64,000 nt of DNA from Tunturiibacter gelidiferens. GTDB lineage: Bacteria > Acidobacteriota > Terriglobia > Terriglobales > Acidobacteriaceae. The number at the start of each line of letters is the position of its first letter. The first letter of the stretch is position 1. The position numbers and the translations under genes are program-made. Location of the stretch: the NCBI RefSeq assembly GCF_013410115.1, contig NZ_JACCCV010000001.1, forward strand, positions 372,001 to 436,000, given 5' to 3'. The notes below the pieces were generated by a model, which saw nothing but the letters and a program-made list of their open reading frames with translations, was not told the origin of the DNA and made no database searches. Below are positions 15,195-24,317 of this stretch, piece after piece.

Positions 15195-17521
15195 AGCTGA
15201 CGATCGACAATCTGGATGGTGCGGGTGCAGTGGACTATAGCGCTGCTCTTTGTGGGAGCGGACCGGTAAAGATTGCACGCACGCTAAACGCTCCGTCGAT
15301 ATGCAGCGGCATGCTGGATGTGAGTGACGCTGGCCTGACGGTACCGGTGAGGCGGGGGCGCGTTGTGGTTACGGCAGCAAAGGGGGCGGTCCTTTTCACC
15401 GGCTACATTGCGACTGACCCGGAGGCGGTGTATGCGGGTGTGGGGCTCATGGGCTCGGTTTACCGATATGCCTTTAGCGCGGTGAGCGATGAGTGGCTGC
15501 TGGATAAGCAGTCCGTTCCGCTAAGCGGAGCGGGGCTGGCGCAAAGTGGGGGACAGATGCTGACGACTCTTACGAACCGCGTAGATGCCGGATTGTTTAC
15601 CACAACTGGCGTGATGAACGGGCTGTCGGTTGGAGTCTTTGAACCTTCGCAGACGGAGAGCTGGTCTGCGAATGCGGGCGGCGTTGCGAGTGCAACGTAT
15701 GCGGCATATCGGGTGTTGGATGGCGCGATTGGACTGCAGCCGGCGGGGACGGTGACCCATGCGCTCAGCGACGGCGACGGTTCGCTTCAGGTGGCGGCGC
15801 TAAAGACCACAGCCGTGAAAGAACTCGCGAACGACGTTACGGTGAGCGGAGAGATGGAGCCGACCGCATACATTACCGAGACGTTTGCGGGCGATGGCAC
15901 GACGACGGTGTTTCAACTTTCGGAGGATCCGTTTCGCCCGAAGAAGACAGCGAACTCCGCGCAGTTTCTTACCGATAGCTTCAACGAGGCGGTGCTGGAT
16001 ACGCAGATATGGCAGGTCACCGATCCGGGGTCGCATCTTGGTTTGGGCACGTCTGGGCTGACGATGACCGGCGGAAACGGCTTTGACGGGCAGACCACGT
16101 TGACTGCGATCGACCAGGTTGAGATGGGCGGTTCGCTGGTGATTGAAGCGGGAAAGCTGCAACTTGGAGGAGCAAGCGCTGGTGTGGTGTGCGGTTTGTA
16201 CAAGGGAGCTACGCAGAGTGCCAACTGCTTTGTGGGTTACAACGTGCGACAGAGCGGCGGAAACACGGTAGCAGTTCCGTTTGTGAATGGAACCGAAGTT
16301 GGAACTGTGTTCTCCCTGTTGCAGGGGCACACGTACACGCTGCGTATTCGATTGCATTGCGTGGAGATGCAACGTGTGTTGCAGAGCTACTATGCGATGG
16401 TGGATGGTGTGGTGAAGTCGTTCGGCGGAGGACTGGTGACAGCGCCGATGTCTGTGGTGTTTGAACTGCAGGACCTGGGCGCGTCTTCGAACACTCCAGC
16501 CACGGTTCTCTATGACGGATCGGTGGTGACGTCGCCAGCAAGCTGCAGCTTTGTTGCGGTGAACAGTGTGCAGCTGATTGGGTCGATGGGTTATTGCAGG
16601 ATCACTCAGGCGGGCTCTGGCTGGGTGGTCAGTACGTTGTCTAGCGGCGTGAAGATGACGCGCTTGATCGGGGTTGCCGGCGAGGGAGTCGACTGCAAGA
16701 TATCTGCAGCAGGAAAGGTTACTTTTTTTGCGGGCAGAGTTCCTGTCGCAGGAGAACTTGTAACCGTCACGTATCGCGGGCGGCTGAGAGCTGTGGCACG
16801 GCTGGCAGATGCGGCAAGCGTTGCGGAGGAGGCTGCAGGGGGCATGCCGGGAACGGCACAGTGGCTGGGGAAGGTGGTAAAGCCAGCGGCGCGGAGTTCG
16901 ATGGATTGTGAGGGTGCTGCGATGGCGGTGCTGAGTTTTTCAGCGAGTCGGGCAGCGGCTGTCTCGGGAACTTATGTAGCGGTGAATCCCCAGGACGTTT
17001 GGCCTGGAGACGTTCTCGCAGTCACGAGCGCCGGTCAGACGATGAGCGTCGTGGTGCGAAAGGTGGAGATCGCCGATGGAATGGGATGTCCCGAGATGCT
17101 CACCTATCGCATGTCGTTTGCTAACGATTGGGCCGAGGGACTGGGGCTAACGCTGTCCGAGGCGATCGCTGTAGATGCGCTGCTCCCACAGACGGCGTTG
17201 AGCTCGACGTTGCCGGCTGGTGGCAGCGTGCTGGCGAATCTGCAGCAGCTGCAGGTTGTCAGCGCGACAGGTACGGCGCTGCAGGTGGATTCAGGAACGG
17301 CTCCTCCAACCGGAGGCGGGTTCGAGGTGAGGCGGCGGGACGGTAATTTCGGGCCAGGGGTGGACCAGGACCTGGTGCTGAGGAGCCCGGTGCGGAGCTT
17401 TTCGATTCCTCGCGAGGGGCAGGTGGAGCACTACTACGTCAGGATGTTTGATGGATCGACGCCTCCGCTGTACTCGCGATTTTCGAGTGCGGTGTTTACA
17501 GATTTACCGGTAAGCGAGTAA
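15191..17521 (+). CDS. large tail/baseplate-like structural protein
   Basis: 776 residues, GTG start overlapping the portal stop. The N-terminal 220 residues (opening LTIDNLDGAGAVDYSAAL, with RGRVVVTAAKGAVLFTGYI) resemble hub or distal tail proteins, which bind the end of the tail tube. Residues about 250-450 form a jelly-roll-like insert suited to carbohydrate or glycan contact. The C-terminal 250 residues contain more beta structure and end with a YYVRMFDGSTPPLYSRFSSAV fibronectin-like segment. It probably sits at the tail tip. Family membership is by composition and place only; no enzyme motif is visible. Confidence 0.55.
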   Translation: MKLTIDNLDGAGAVDYSAALCGSGPVKIARTLNAPSICSGMLDVSDAGLTVPVRRGRVVVTAAKGAVLFTGYIATDPEAVYAGVGLMGSVYRYAFSAVSDEWLLDKQSVPLSGAGLAQSGGQMLTTLTNRVDAGLFTTTGVMNGLSVGVFEPSQTESWSANAGGVASATYAAYRVLDGAIGLQPAGTVTHALSDGDGSLQVAALKTTAVKELANDVTVSGEMEPTAYITETFAGDGTTTVFQLSEDPFRPKKTANSAQFLTDSFNEAVLDTQIWQVTDPGSHLGLGTSGLTMTGGNGFDGQTTLTAIDQVEMGGSLVIEAGKLQLGGASAGVVCGLYKGATQSANCFVGYNVRQSGGNTVAVPFVNGTEVGTVFSLLQGHTYTLRIRLHCVEMQRVLQSYYAMVDGVVKSFGGGLVTAPMSVVFELQDLGASSNTPATVLYDGSVVTSPASCSFVAVNSVQLIGSMGYCRITQAGSGWVVSTLSSGVKMTRLIGVAGEGVDCKISAAGKVTFFAGRVPVAGELVTVTYRGRLRAVARLADAASVAEEAAGGMPGTAQWLGKVVKPAARSSMDCEGAAMAVLSFSASRAAAVSGTYVAVNPQDVWPGDVLAVTSAGQTMSVVVRKVEIADGMGCPEMLTYRMSFANDWAEGLGLTLSEAIAVDALLPQTALSSTLPAGGSVLANLQQLQVVSATGTALQVDSGTAPPTGGGFEVRRRDGNFGPGVDQDLVLRSPVRSFSIPREGQVEHYYVRMFDGSTPPLYSRFSSAVFTDLPVSE

Positions 17522-17540
17522 TGGGTGGAAGGAGGGGAAG

Positions 17541-17756
17541 ATGACGGAGTTCGAAGGGCAGGTTTTAGCGGATTTGAGTGTGCTGAAGAACCAGATGGAA
17601 CATTTGCTGGGGATAGGACAGCCGGGGAGACTGACTCAGCTGGAGGACAGGGTTGATCAGCATGAACGCAGCGTGCAGCGTATTAAGGGGCTGCTGGGTG
17701 CAGGTGGAGCCGTATTGGCCATGTTCCATATGGCGATTGACTACTTGAGGCGATAG
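17541..17756 (+). CDS. small coiled-coil protein with C-terminal membrane segment (holin-accessory-like)
   Basis: 71 residues, ATG 17541 behind GGAGGGGAAG. Residues 1-45 form a heptad-like coiled coil (LADLSVLKNQMEHLL, then QLEDRVDQHERSV); residues 50-68 are a hydrophobic span (GAGGAVLAMFHMAI). This is the layout of XhlA-type haemolysin/holin-associated proteins at the end of phage late operons. Function is inferred from layout; no lysin gene is nearby. Confidence 0.6.
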   Translation: MTEFEGQVLADLSVLKNQMEHLLGIGQPGRLTQLEDRVDQHERSVQRIKGLLGAGGAVLAMFHMAIDYLRR

Positions 17757-17766
17757 GGGAGAGGTT

Positions 17767-18027
17767 ATGAATTTTCTGAAGTTATTTTTGCGATCGATCG
17801 CCTTGCTTCCAGGCGTAGTTCAAGGGACTGAGGCTTTGTTTGGGGCGAAGACCGGGGAGCAGAAGAAGGAAGCGGCGGTAGAGATCGTAGGGGCTGCGAT
17901 CAACATTACCGATGCTGTGACGATGAAGCATATCGCCGACTCAGACAAGTTTACGCAGGGACTGAGTATGACGATTGACGGTGTGGTGATGTGTCTGAAC
18001 GCGAGTATCTGGGCGAAGCGTTCGTAG
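17767..18027 (+). CDS. small hydrophobic hypothetical protein at cluster end
   Basis: 86 residues, ATG 17767 behind GGGGAGAGGTT, 10 nt after the previous gene. The N-terminus is hydrophobic with one basic residue (NFLKLFLRSIALLPG), the middle is amphipathic and the C-terminus ends in a hydrophobic patch and basic tail (NASIWAKRS). It could be a membrane-active small protein such as a holin partner, but no family is recognised. It is the last gene of the phage-derived cluster. Confidence 0.6.
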   Translation: MNFLKLFLRSIALLPGVVQGTEALFGAKTGEQKKEAAVEIVGAAINITDAVTMKHIADSDKFTQGLSMTIDGVVMCLNASIWAKRS

Positions 18028-18060
18028 TACTGCTCGGGGCACGGCGTGCACTGGAAACCG

Positions 18061-18066
18061 TATAAT
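18061..18066 (+). promoter_or_regulatory. -10 box of a putative leaderless purE promoter
   Basis: A perfect TATAAT lies 6 nt before the purE ATG, so transcription would start at or within a base or two of the start codon. No Shine-Dalgarno sequence is present and no good -35 is visible 16-18 nt upstream. Confidence 0.45.
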
Positions 18067-18072
18067 CGGGCC

Positions 18073-18591
18073 ATGGACGCCGAGCCGCTGGGCACTGTTT
18101 TGGTTGGAGTTGTGATGGGAAGCCGCAATGATTATGCGGTAATGCGAGGCGCCGTGGAGGTGCTGAAGGAGTTTGGCGTTGCGCACGAGGTGCGGGTGGT
18201 GTCGGCTCATCGGACGCCGGATCTTCTATTTGATTATGCAGATTCCGCCGTTGAACGACGACTGCGGGTGATCATCGCGGGTGCTGGTGGCGCGGCGCAT
18301 CTACCTGGGATGATTGCCGCAAAGACGGTGGTGCCAGTGCTTGGCGTGCCGATTCCGGCGACAGCTTTGCAAGGGATGGATTCACTGTTGAGCATTGTGC
18401 AGATGCCGAAGGGAATTCCGGTAGGAACGCTGGCGATTGGAGCGGCTGGAGCTACGAATGCCGGACTGTTAGCTGTGGCGATGCTGGCTACTACCGATGC
18501 GGCGTTGCGGAAGAAACTGGTGGCCTGGCGTGCGGCGCGGCGGGATGAGGTTCTTGCGCAGGTAGTCGGGGAAGATGAGGTTGGCGCGTGA
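18073..18591 (+). CDS. purE: 5-(carboxyamino)imidazole ribonucleotide mutase PurE
   Basis: 172 residues, the usual PurE length. The class I pattern is present: [12 protein letters not shown] near the N-terminus (phosphate-binding serine), [31 protein letters not shown], and [24 protein letters not shown]. It converts N5-CAIR to CAIR in purine synthesis, after PurK. ATG 18073 is preferred to the frame start at 18046 because it restores the family N-terminus. It overlaps purK by 4 nt (GTGA), so the two are translationally coupled. The start lies only 6 nt after a TATAAT box, implying a leaderless message. Confidence 0.95.
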   Translation: MDAEPLGTVLVGVVMGSRNDYAVMRGAVEVLKEFGVAHEVRVVSAHRTPDLLFDYADSAVERRLRVIIAGAGGAAHLPGMIAAKTVVPVLGVPIPATALQGMDSLLSIVQMPKGIPVGTLAIGAAGATNAGLLAVAMLATTDAALRKKLVAWRAARRDEVLAQVVGEDEVGA

Positions 18592-19766
18592 GCTCTGGTT
18601 CTTCGAGTGCGAAACCGATCCTACCGGGGGCAACGATTGGGATCTTTGGCGGTGGGCAGCTCGGCCGTATGACGGCGATGGCGGCTCGTGGGATGGGATA
18701 TCGCATCCTCGTGCTTGATCCCGATCCGGCCTGCCCAGCCCGGTTCGTGGTGGATGGATGCATCGAGGCGGGGTGGGATGATTCGCGGGAGGCAGCGAAC
18801 CTTGCGCGCGGCTGTGACGTGGTAACGCTGGAGATTGAGCAGATTTCGCCGAGGAGCATGGAAGCCGCTGCGAGCTATGCGCCGGTGCGGCCGGGCGGTG
18901 CGATGCTCGCGGTGATTCAGGACAGGATCGAGCAAAAAGACTGGCTGCGGCGAAATGGATTCCCCGTGGGAGAGTATCGTGCGGTTCGGTCGCTGGACGA
19001 TTTGCGGAATGCTGTGGCCGCGCTTGGAGCCAGGTGCTTCTGTAAGAGCGCTACTGGCGGGTACGACGGACGGGGTCAGGGTAAGGTTGGATTTACTGCC
19101 GGTGCGTCTCTCGAAGATGAGGTGAGAGGTGCGTGGGAGGCTTTGGGTGAGAGGGCCGGCGTGGCTGAGAAAGCGGTTGAGCTGGCGAAAGAGATCTCTG
19201 TGTTGGTTGCGCGTGCGCCTAACGGAGAGGTGAAGGTCTATCCAGCTGCGCTGAATCACCATGAAGAGCAGATTCTGGCCTGGAGCGTGATTCCCGCTCC
19301 GCTGTCTTCGGAGATGGAAGAGCAGGCTCGGGAAATCGCGGAGGCTATTGCGGATACATTTCAACTGGAGGGAGTGTTGGCCGTGGAGATGTTTTGCACG
19401 ACCGACGGGAAGCTGTTGGTGAACGAGCTTGCTCCGCGGCCCCACAACAGCTACCACGCGAGTGTGCGGGCTTGTGTGACGGGGCAGTTTGAGCAGTTGG
19501 TGCGGGCGGTTTGTGATCTGCCGTTAGGTGACGTTGATGTTGTGCAACCGGCTGCCATTGCGAATCTGCTCGGCGACCTATGGCTGAAGGATGGACAGGC
19601 TGCCGAACCCAGGTTTGATGCGGCACTTGGAGTACCCGGGGTTAGGTTGCATTTGTACGAAAAACATAAGCCGCGTAAAGGACGGAAGATGGGTCATCTT
19701 TCGGCGGTTGGTGCAACGGCAGACGAGGCGGTTGAGCTGGTGTTGCGGGCGAAGGCTCTGCTGTGA
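18588..19766 (+). CDS. purK: 5-(carboxyamino)imidazole ribonucleotide synthase PurK
   Basis: 392 residues, GTG start within the purE stop. ATP-grasp enzyme: N-terminal [21 protein letters not shown] nucleotide-fold region, a lysine in [15 protein letters not shown] of the central domain, then [24 protein letters not shown], the metal/ATP-binding signature of PurK. It uses ATP and bicarbonate to carboxylate AIR to N5-CAIR, feeding PurE. The operon ends at a strong hairpin at 19776-19825 shared with the convergent E2 gene. Confidence 0.95.
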   Translation: MSSGSSSAKPILPGATIGIFGGGQLGRMTAMAARGMGYRILVLDPDPACPARFVVDGCIEAGWDDSREAANLARGCDVVTLEIEQISPRSMEAAASYAPVRPGGAMLAVIQDRIEQKDWLRRNGFPVGEYRAVRSLDDLRNAVAALGARCFCKSATGGYDGRGQGKVGFTAGASLEDEVRGAWEALGERAGVAEKAVELAKEISVLVARAPNGEVKVYPAALNHHEEQILAWSVIPAPLSSEMEEQAREIAEAIADTFQLEGVLAVEMFCTTDGKLLVNELAPRPHNSYHASVRACVTGQFEQLVRAVCDLPLGDVDVVQPAAIANLLGDLWLKDGQAAEPRFDAALGVPGVRLHLYEKHKPRKGRKMGHLSAVGATADEAVELVLRAKALL

Positions 19767-19775
19767 CGAAAACTA

Positions 19776-19825
19776 AAACAAGAAGCGCGGCCGACTAAGT
19801 CAAGTCTGCCGCGCGGTTCTTGTTT
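19776..19825. terminator. bidirectional terminator between purK and the E2 gene
   Basis: AAACAAGAAGCGCGGC pairs with GCCGCGC(GG)TTCTTGTTT, a 16-bp stem with a 2-nt bulge. Outer A- and T-rich ends supply the U-tract in both directions, fitting two convergent genes. Confidence 0.8.
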
Positions 19826-19839
19826 GAAGCTGGTTTCGG

Positions 19840-21480
19840 TTAGCCGATGTCTTCGGACCAGTTCTCGAGGTATGCCTTGAAGTCGGACATGAATTTGCCG
19901 GCATCTGCACCATCGACGATGCGGTGATCGAAGCCAAGGGTGAAGCGCTGGATGGAACGGATCGCGATGGACTCGTTGCCGTCCTTATCAGTGATGACTT
20001 CGGCTTCCTTATTGAGGCCGCCGATGCCGAGGATCGCGCTCTGTGGCTGGTTGATGATGGGAGTACCGAACTGCTCGCCGAAGATGCCGGAGTTGGTGAG
20101 CGTGAAGGTGCCGCCGGAGATCTCATCGGGAGCGAGCTTCTTGTTGCGGGCGCGATCGGCTACGTCAACGATGCCGCGAGCAATACCCAGGAAGTTTTTC
20201 TCTTCAGTCTGCTTCAGAACAGGGACGATGAGGCCCCAGTCGAGGGCGACGGCGATGCCGATATTGATGTTCTTGTTGTAGCGGATCGCTTCGCCTTCAA
20301 TTGAGCCGTTGACGATGGGGTGCTTACGCAACGCGACGATCGCCGCTCGGGTAATGAAGGGCATGTATGTCAGCTTGACGCCGTTGCGCTGCTCGTACTT
20401 TGACTTCTCCTTCTCGCGGAGTTTGACGATGCGCGTCATATCCACCTTGAACACAGTGTGTACATGCGGGCTGGTGCGCTTGGACTCGACCATGCGCTGC
20501 GCAATGATGGAGCGCATCTTGGTCATAGGAACAAGCTCGCCGGGCTGCGGCTGGGGAGCGGCCGGTTTTGCGGCTGCCGAGGCCGACACGGAGGCCGCCG
20601 GAGCGACAGAAGCAGCAGCAACAGGCTTTGGACCCTGCTCCAGATGGCTGACGATGTCGGTCTTCGTGATGCGGCCCGAGGCTCCTGTGCCAGGAACCTG
20701 CGAGAGATCGACGTTGTTGTCTTTTGCTATCTTGCGGACCAGCGGGGAAGAACGGACGCGCTCGCCGGCTGCTGCAGAAGCGGAAGGTGCGGCGGGCGTA
20801 GGAGCAGCCGTGGTTGTCGCGGATCCAGGCGCCGATGCAGTCGGAGCGGCTGCCTTTCCGGCCGCGCCACCGATGACCGCGACCACCGTGTTGATTGTAA
20901 CGGTGGCACCCTCCTGAACCTTGATCTCGGAGAGTGTACCGGCCACGGGCGACGGGATCTCGGCATCAACCTTGTCGGTCGAAATCTCGAAAATTGGTTC
21001 GTCGCGCTGGACTGTGTCGCCCACTTTCTTGAGCCACTTGGTAATCGTTCCCTCTGTGATGGACTCGCCCATCTGAGGCATTAGAACTTCGGTTCCAGGA
21101 CCTGCGGCGCCATTCGAGGCAGCAGGCGGATTCCCCTGAACCGCGGGTGGTGCGTCGGCCGCAGCGGGTGTGACGGTGTCGGCTTTGGGATTAGCCGCCG
21201 TTTCAGTCTTTGCCGGAGACGCGGCGGGTGTCGATGACGAGCCGGCTTCATCGATGCTGCAGACGACAGTGTTGATCTGGACCGTCGTGCCTTCTGAGAT
21301 TTTGATCTCCTTCAGAGTTCCGGCGGCGGGCGAAGGGATCTCCGCATCGACCTTGTCCGTGGAGATCTCAAAGAGGGGTTCGTCCCGCTGAATGGCGTCG
21401 CCCGGTTTCTTAAGCCATTTTGTGATGGTGCCTTCGGTGATGGATTCGCCCATCTGGGGCATAACTACGTCAGTCGGCAT
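19840..21480 (-). CDS. sucB: 2-oxoacid dehydrogenase E2 (dihydrolipoyl acyltransferase, SucB-like)
   Basis: 546 residues. Two lipoyl domains (residues 1-80 and about 130-205), each with the DKVDAEIPSP lipoylation motif, are separated by Ala/Pro-rich linkers. A peripheral-subunit-binding domain near residues 243-280 (SPLVRKIAKDNNVDL) follows, then the catalytic domain to the end with FDHRIVDG near residue 523. It transfers acyl groups from the E1 product to CoA and passes electrons to Lpd, coded upstream in the same direction. The MPQMGESITEGTI start and general form favour a 2-oxoglutarate-type enzyme, but a pyruvate or branched-chain role cannot be excluded from the sequence. No E1 gene is in the window. 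Confidence 0.88.
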   Translation of the reverse strand: MPTDVVMPQMGESITEGTITKWLKKPGDAIQRDEPLFEISTDKVDAEIPSPAAGTLKEIKISEGTTVQINTVVCSIDEAGSSSTPAASPAKTETAANPKADTVTPAAADAPPAVQGNPPAASNGAAGPGTEVLMPQMGESITEGTITKWLKKVGDTVQRDEPIFEISTDKVDAEIPSPVAGTLSEIKVQEGATVTINTVVAVIGGAAGKAAAPTASAPGSATTTAAPTPAAPSASAAAGERVRSSPLVRKIAKDNNVDLSQVPGTGASGRITKTDIVSHLEQGPKPVAAASVAPAASVSASAAAKPAAPQPQPGELVPMTKMRSIIAQRMVESKRTSPHVHTVFKVDMTRIVKLREKEKSKYEQRNGVKLTYMPFITRAAIVALRKHPIVNGSIEGEAIRYNKNINIGIAVALDWGLIVPVLKQTEEKNFLGIARGIVDVADRARNKKLAPDEISGGTFTLTNSGIFGEQFGTPIINQPQSAILGIGGLNKEAEVITDKDGNESIAIRSIQRFTLGFDHRIVDGADAGKFMSDFKAYLENWSEDIG

Positions 21481-21618
21481 GAATATCTCTTCTCCCCTGA
21501 TTTCAGGTGCGGCCTAGAGGTACGAGCGGCGAACCGCCTTGTGTCTGCCCGGTCCGCTGTCGGGCGTACGCAAATGGGATTATACGGCGGCGAGGTGATT
21601 GTTGGCCGCGCGGTGCGG

Positions 21619-22380
21619 TTAGCGAACATCGGCGGCAGCAACGGATTTATCGGTTTTTATGGGTGCCGCGAGCAACTGGTCAACTGATTCGCACCAGAGC
21701 ATCTGGCGCTCGAAAACCCGGCCGAAGTTCCGGGCTGTCGAGTTAAACGCCGCCTCCATCGTTGGCTGGCGGTCGTGATCAGCCTCCACTTCGAGGCTTG
21801 TTACTTGCCGATCGGTGATGCCGCAAGGGATGATCCAGTCAAAATCTCTTAGATCCGTGGTCACGTTCAGCGCAAAGCCGTGGGACGTCACGCCTTGAGA
21901 GACATGGACGCCTATCGCCGCAATTTTCTTCTCGCGGATGCTGCCACCGGCCATCGTCCAAACGCCTGTGAGCTTGCAGATACGCTGCGTCATGACGCCG
22001 AAGTCGCCGCAGGTGCGGATTAATGTCTCTTCGAGCAGACGAACGTAGTCGACCGGGCCGAGATGAGGTCCTTTTTTCCCTGGCAGGTCGCCGCGCAGAT
22101 CGATGATGGGGTACCCGACCAGCTGGCCCGGGCCGTGATATGTGACGTCGCCGCCGCGGTTGATTTCATACAGCTCGATTCCGCGCTGAGCCAGTTCTTC
22201 GTTGCTGGCAAGAATGTTGGAGCGATGTGCGTTCCTGCCAAGCGTCAATACGGGAGGGTGCTCCACTATCAGAAGCGTGTCGCCTATCAGATTCTGCTTT
22301 CGCGCCGCGATGACCTGTTGCTGAATAGCGAGCGCTGCGCTGTACGGGACGCGGCCGAGATTGAGAAGATTGATGTACAT
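21619..22380 (-). CDS. lipB: octanoyltransferase LipB
   Basis: 253 residues. LipB hallmarks are clear: INRGGDVTYHGPGQLVGYPIIDL around residues 78-100, KKIAAIGVHVSQGVTSHGFALNV with the catalytic lysine, and IIPCGITDRQVTSL with the catalytic cysteine near residue 190. It moves octanoyl from acyl carrier protein to lipoyl domains such as those of the E2 gene downstream. A C-terminal 35-residue extension after the core is longer than usual. lipA is not in the window. The gene lies between lpd (80 nt upstream) and the E2 gene (138 nt downstream) on the same strand. Confidence 0.95.
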   Translation of the reverse strand: MYINLLNLGRVPYSAALAIQQQVIAARKQNLIGDTLLIVEHPPVLTLGRNAHRSNILASNEELAQRGIELYEINRGGDVTYHGPGQLVGYPIIDLRGDLPGKKGPHLGPVDYVRLLEETLIRTCGDFGVMTQRICKLTGVWTMAGGSIREKKIAAIGVHVSQGVTSHGFALNVTTDLRDFDWIIPCGITDRQVTSLEVEADHDRQPTMEAAFNSTARNFGRVFERQMLWCESVDQLLAAPIKTDKSVAAADVR

Positions 22381-22459
22381 GAGCTGCTTCGTAACGTCGA
22401 CGATTGCAAAAACAGCAGCAAGCCAGATCGCCCGGCTGCTGTCTCAACAATGATTCGGG

Positions 22460-23878
22460 CTAGACGTTGACGGCCATACCTTCAACGCTCGAGAAGCCGT
22501 CAAGGAGGGCCTCAGCCACCGTCGGATGCGCGTGGATGGTGAACATCATCTCTTCAATCGTGGCCTCGAGCTCGATTGCAGTGACGGCTTCGGCGATGAT
22601 CTCTGTCGCGGTAGTGCCGATGATGTGGACGCCGAGAATTTCGCCGTGCTTCGCATCCGAGACGACCTTGACGAAGCCATCGTGCGCATCGAGGATCGTA
22701 GCCTTGGAGTTGCCGACGAACGGAAACTTGCCGACCTTGACCTGGAAGCCTTTCTCCTTAGCCTGGGCCTCTGTAAGGCCGACGCTCGCAATCTGAGGAT
22801 CGCAGTAGGTGCAGCCCGGAATGCGGGTGCGGTTTACCGGCTTGGCGAATTTGCCAGCGATTCGGGCCGCAACGACGAGTCCCGCCATACTGCCGACGTG
22901 GGCCAACTGAGGCAGGCCAGCGACAATATCCCCGATTGCGTAGATGCCAGGTTCGGTCGTTTCCATCCACTCATTGGTGACAATAAAGCCACGATCCGGA
23001 GTGATCTTCACCTTGTCGAGACCTACATCATAGGTGCGCGGAGCCCGGCCAACCGCGACCAGCACCTTCTCGGCCTGTTTGGTCTCGCCCGTTCCATCAG
23101 ACTTCGTGAAGTGGACCAGCACGCCATCTTTATTCTTTTCGAACTTGTCGACCTTCGCCGACAGGTGGACATCGATGCCACGCTTTTTGAACAGGCGCAG
23201 CAACTCCTTGCCGACGTCCTCATCCTCTGCGGGCACCATGCGGGGCAGCGCTTCGAGGATGGTCACCTCGGCCCCGAAGCTCCTAAAGATCGAGGCAAAC
23301 TCGACCCCGACTGCGCCGGATCCCACGACCACCAGCGACTTGGGGGCTTCGTCGATCTTCAATATCTCGTAGTTCGTCAAGATGGTCGTGTCCGCTTCGT
23401 AGCCGGGGAGCATCCGAGCGTCAGAGCCGGTCGCCAACACAACTTTCTTGGCTTTTATGGTGTCAGTTTTGCCATCAGCCGTCTTCACCTCGATGGTGTG
23501 GACGCCGTCCTTCGCGGGACCAGTCAAACGACCGTAGCCTTTGATGGCATTGATCTTGTTTTTCTTCATTAGGAAGTCGAGACCCTTGACGTGACGCGAG
23601 ATCACGTCGTCTTTGCGCGCTAATACACCCTTCCAGTTCAGCTTGGGCGGCGTCACTTCGATGCCATATCGGTCGGCATGTTTCAGGTGATCCCAGAGTT
23701 CGGCGGAGAAGAGCATCGACTTGGTGGGAATGCAACCCCAGAGCAGGCACGTGCCGCCCAGCCGGTCATTCGCGTCTATCAGCGCTGCCTTCAGGCCATA
23801 TTGCGACGCGCGGATTGCGCAGGTGTATCCGGCGGGTCCACCGCCAAGCACTACTAAGTCGAAAATCGTATCTGCCAA
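22460..23878 (-). CDS. lpdA: dihydrolipoyl dehydrogenase (E3)
   Basis: 472 residues from a TTG at 23878, preceded by CGGAG 7 nt upstream; this restores the usual N-terminus DTIFDLVVLGGGPAGY. The longer frame from 23908 lacks a ribosome binding site. FAD-binding GGGPAGY, redox-active disulfide GGTCLLWGCIPTKSM, NAD-binding GSGAVGVEFASIF and the C-terminal HAHPTVAEAL (active-site His-Glu pair) are all present. It reoxidises dihydrolipoyl groups on E2 using NAD+. It is the first gene of the lpd-lipB-E2 run. The CLLWGC variant between the redox cysteines, instead of the common CLNVGC, is tolerated in related enzymes. Confidence 0.92.
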   Translation of the reverse strand: MADTIFDLVVLGGGPAGYTCAIRASQYGLKAALIDANDRLGGTCLLWGCIPTKSMLFSAELWDHLKHADRYGIEVTPPKLNWKGVLARKDDVISRHVKGLDFLMKKNKINAIKGYGRLTGPAKDGVHTIEVKTADGKTDTIKAKKVVLATGSDARMLPGYEADTTILTNYEILKIDEAPKSLVVVGSGAVGVEFASIFRSFGAEVTILEALPRMVPAEDEDVGKELLRLFKKRGIDVHLSAKVDKFEKNKDGVLVHFTKSDGTGETKQAEKVLVAVGRAPRTYDVGLDKVKITPDRGFIVTNEWMETTEPGIYAIGDIVAGLPQLAHVGSMAGLVVAARIAGKFAKPVNRTRIPGCTYCDPQIASVGLTEAQAKEKGFQVKVGKFPFVGNSKATILDAHDGFVKVVSDAKHGEILGVHIIGTTATEIIAEAVTAIELEATIEEMMFTIHAHPTVAEALLDGFSSVEGMAVNV

Positions 23879-24116
23879 GGGAACACTCCGTAGGATGTCG
23901 GAACTCAAACAGTTTCAATTTTACCCTCAAGCGTTGAGCCATCGACAGCACGCCAAGGACACTGATTCTCGCGAAGAGAAGTTGAGGCGCATCGGAAAAG
24001 ACGATGATGCATCCTGTATCACGTCGATCGATAGGTAACGAAGGAGTGTCGCGAGGCGAAGTTTCGGCGAAACTCCTTGACACAGGCTAGATAATCAATC
24101 AGGGAGAAACGTTTCG

Positions 24117-24314
24117 ATGGTTAGCAATGTAGCCCGGCTGACGAGCGCACTTCGCAACAGCGTTTTAGAGGAGGATGCCGATTCGCCTCCTTCCCCGGAG
24201 ACCACCCTCACCGAGAGGATTGACGCTGTACGGCGCGATCTGGCTGAAACCGGGGTAGCCCTCTTCACTGACGACCGAGGCCACCGCTTCCGCATCGTCC
24301 GCAAGCCCGCCTAG
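24117..24314 (+). CDS. small hypothetical protein
   Basis: 65 residues, ATG 24117 with AGGGAG 13 nt upstream. An acidic, Pro-rich middle (EEDADSPPSPETTL) is followed by a helix and a short beta C-terminus (GVALFTDDRGHRFRIVRK). It ends 3 nt before the DUF6338-like gene, so the two probably form an operon. No family recognised. Confidence 0.6.
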   Translation: MVSNVARLTSALRNSVLEEDADSPPSPETTLTERIDAVRRDLAETGVALFTDDRGHRFRIVRKPA

Positions 24315-24317
24315 ACT

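Larger units (their letters stand above)
1..18027 (+). mobile_element. phage-derived structural gene cluster (left end outside window)
   Basis: All genes here lie on the + strand and most are virion-type: protease-like, scaffold-like, major capsid, connector, neck, tail, fibre, large terminase, portal, tail-tip-like and two small C-terminal genes. The order is unusual: the head module comes first and terminase plus portal come after the fibre, as in a circularly permuted phage map. No integrase, repressor, small terminase, lysin or tape measure is recognisable, although genes may lie beyond the left edge. The right end abuts purE with no tRNA or visible attachment repeat. Coding sequences are intact and G-rich at third positions. 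It could be a prophage remnant, a gene-transfer-agent-like element, or a complete prophage whose other half is outside the window. Confidence 0.8.

Noticed and set aside
24077-24095. Promoter TTGACA...GATAAT before the 65-residue gene
   Set aside because: The spacer is only 7 nt, too short for a sigma-70 promoter.
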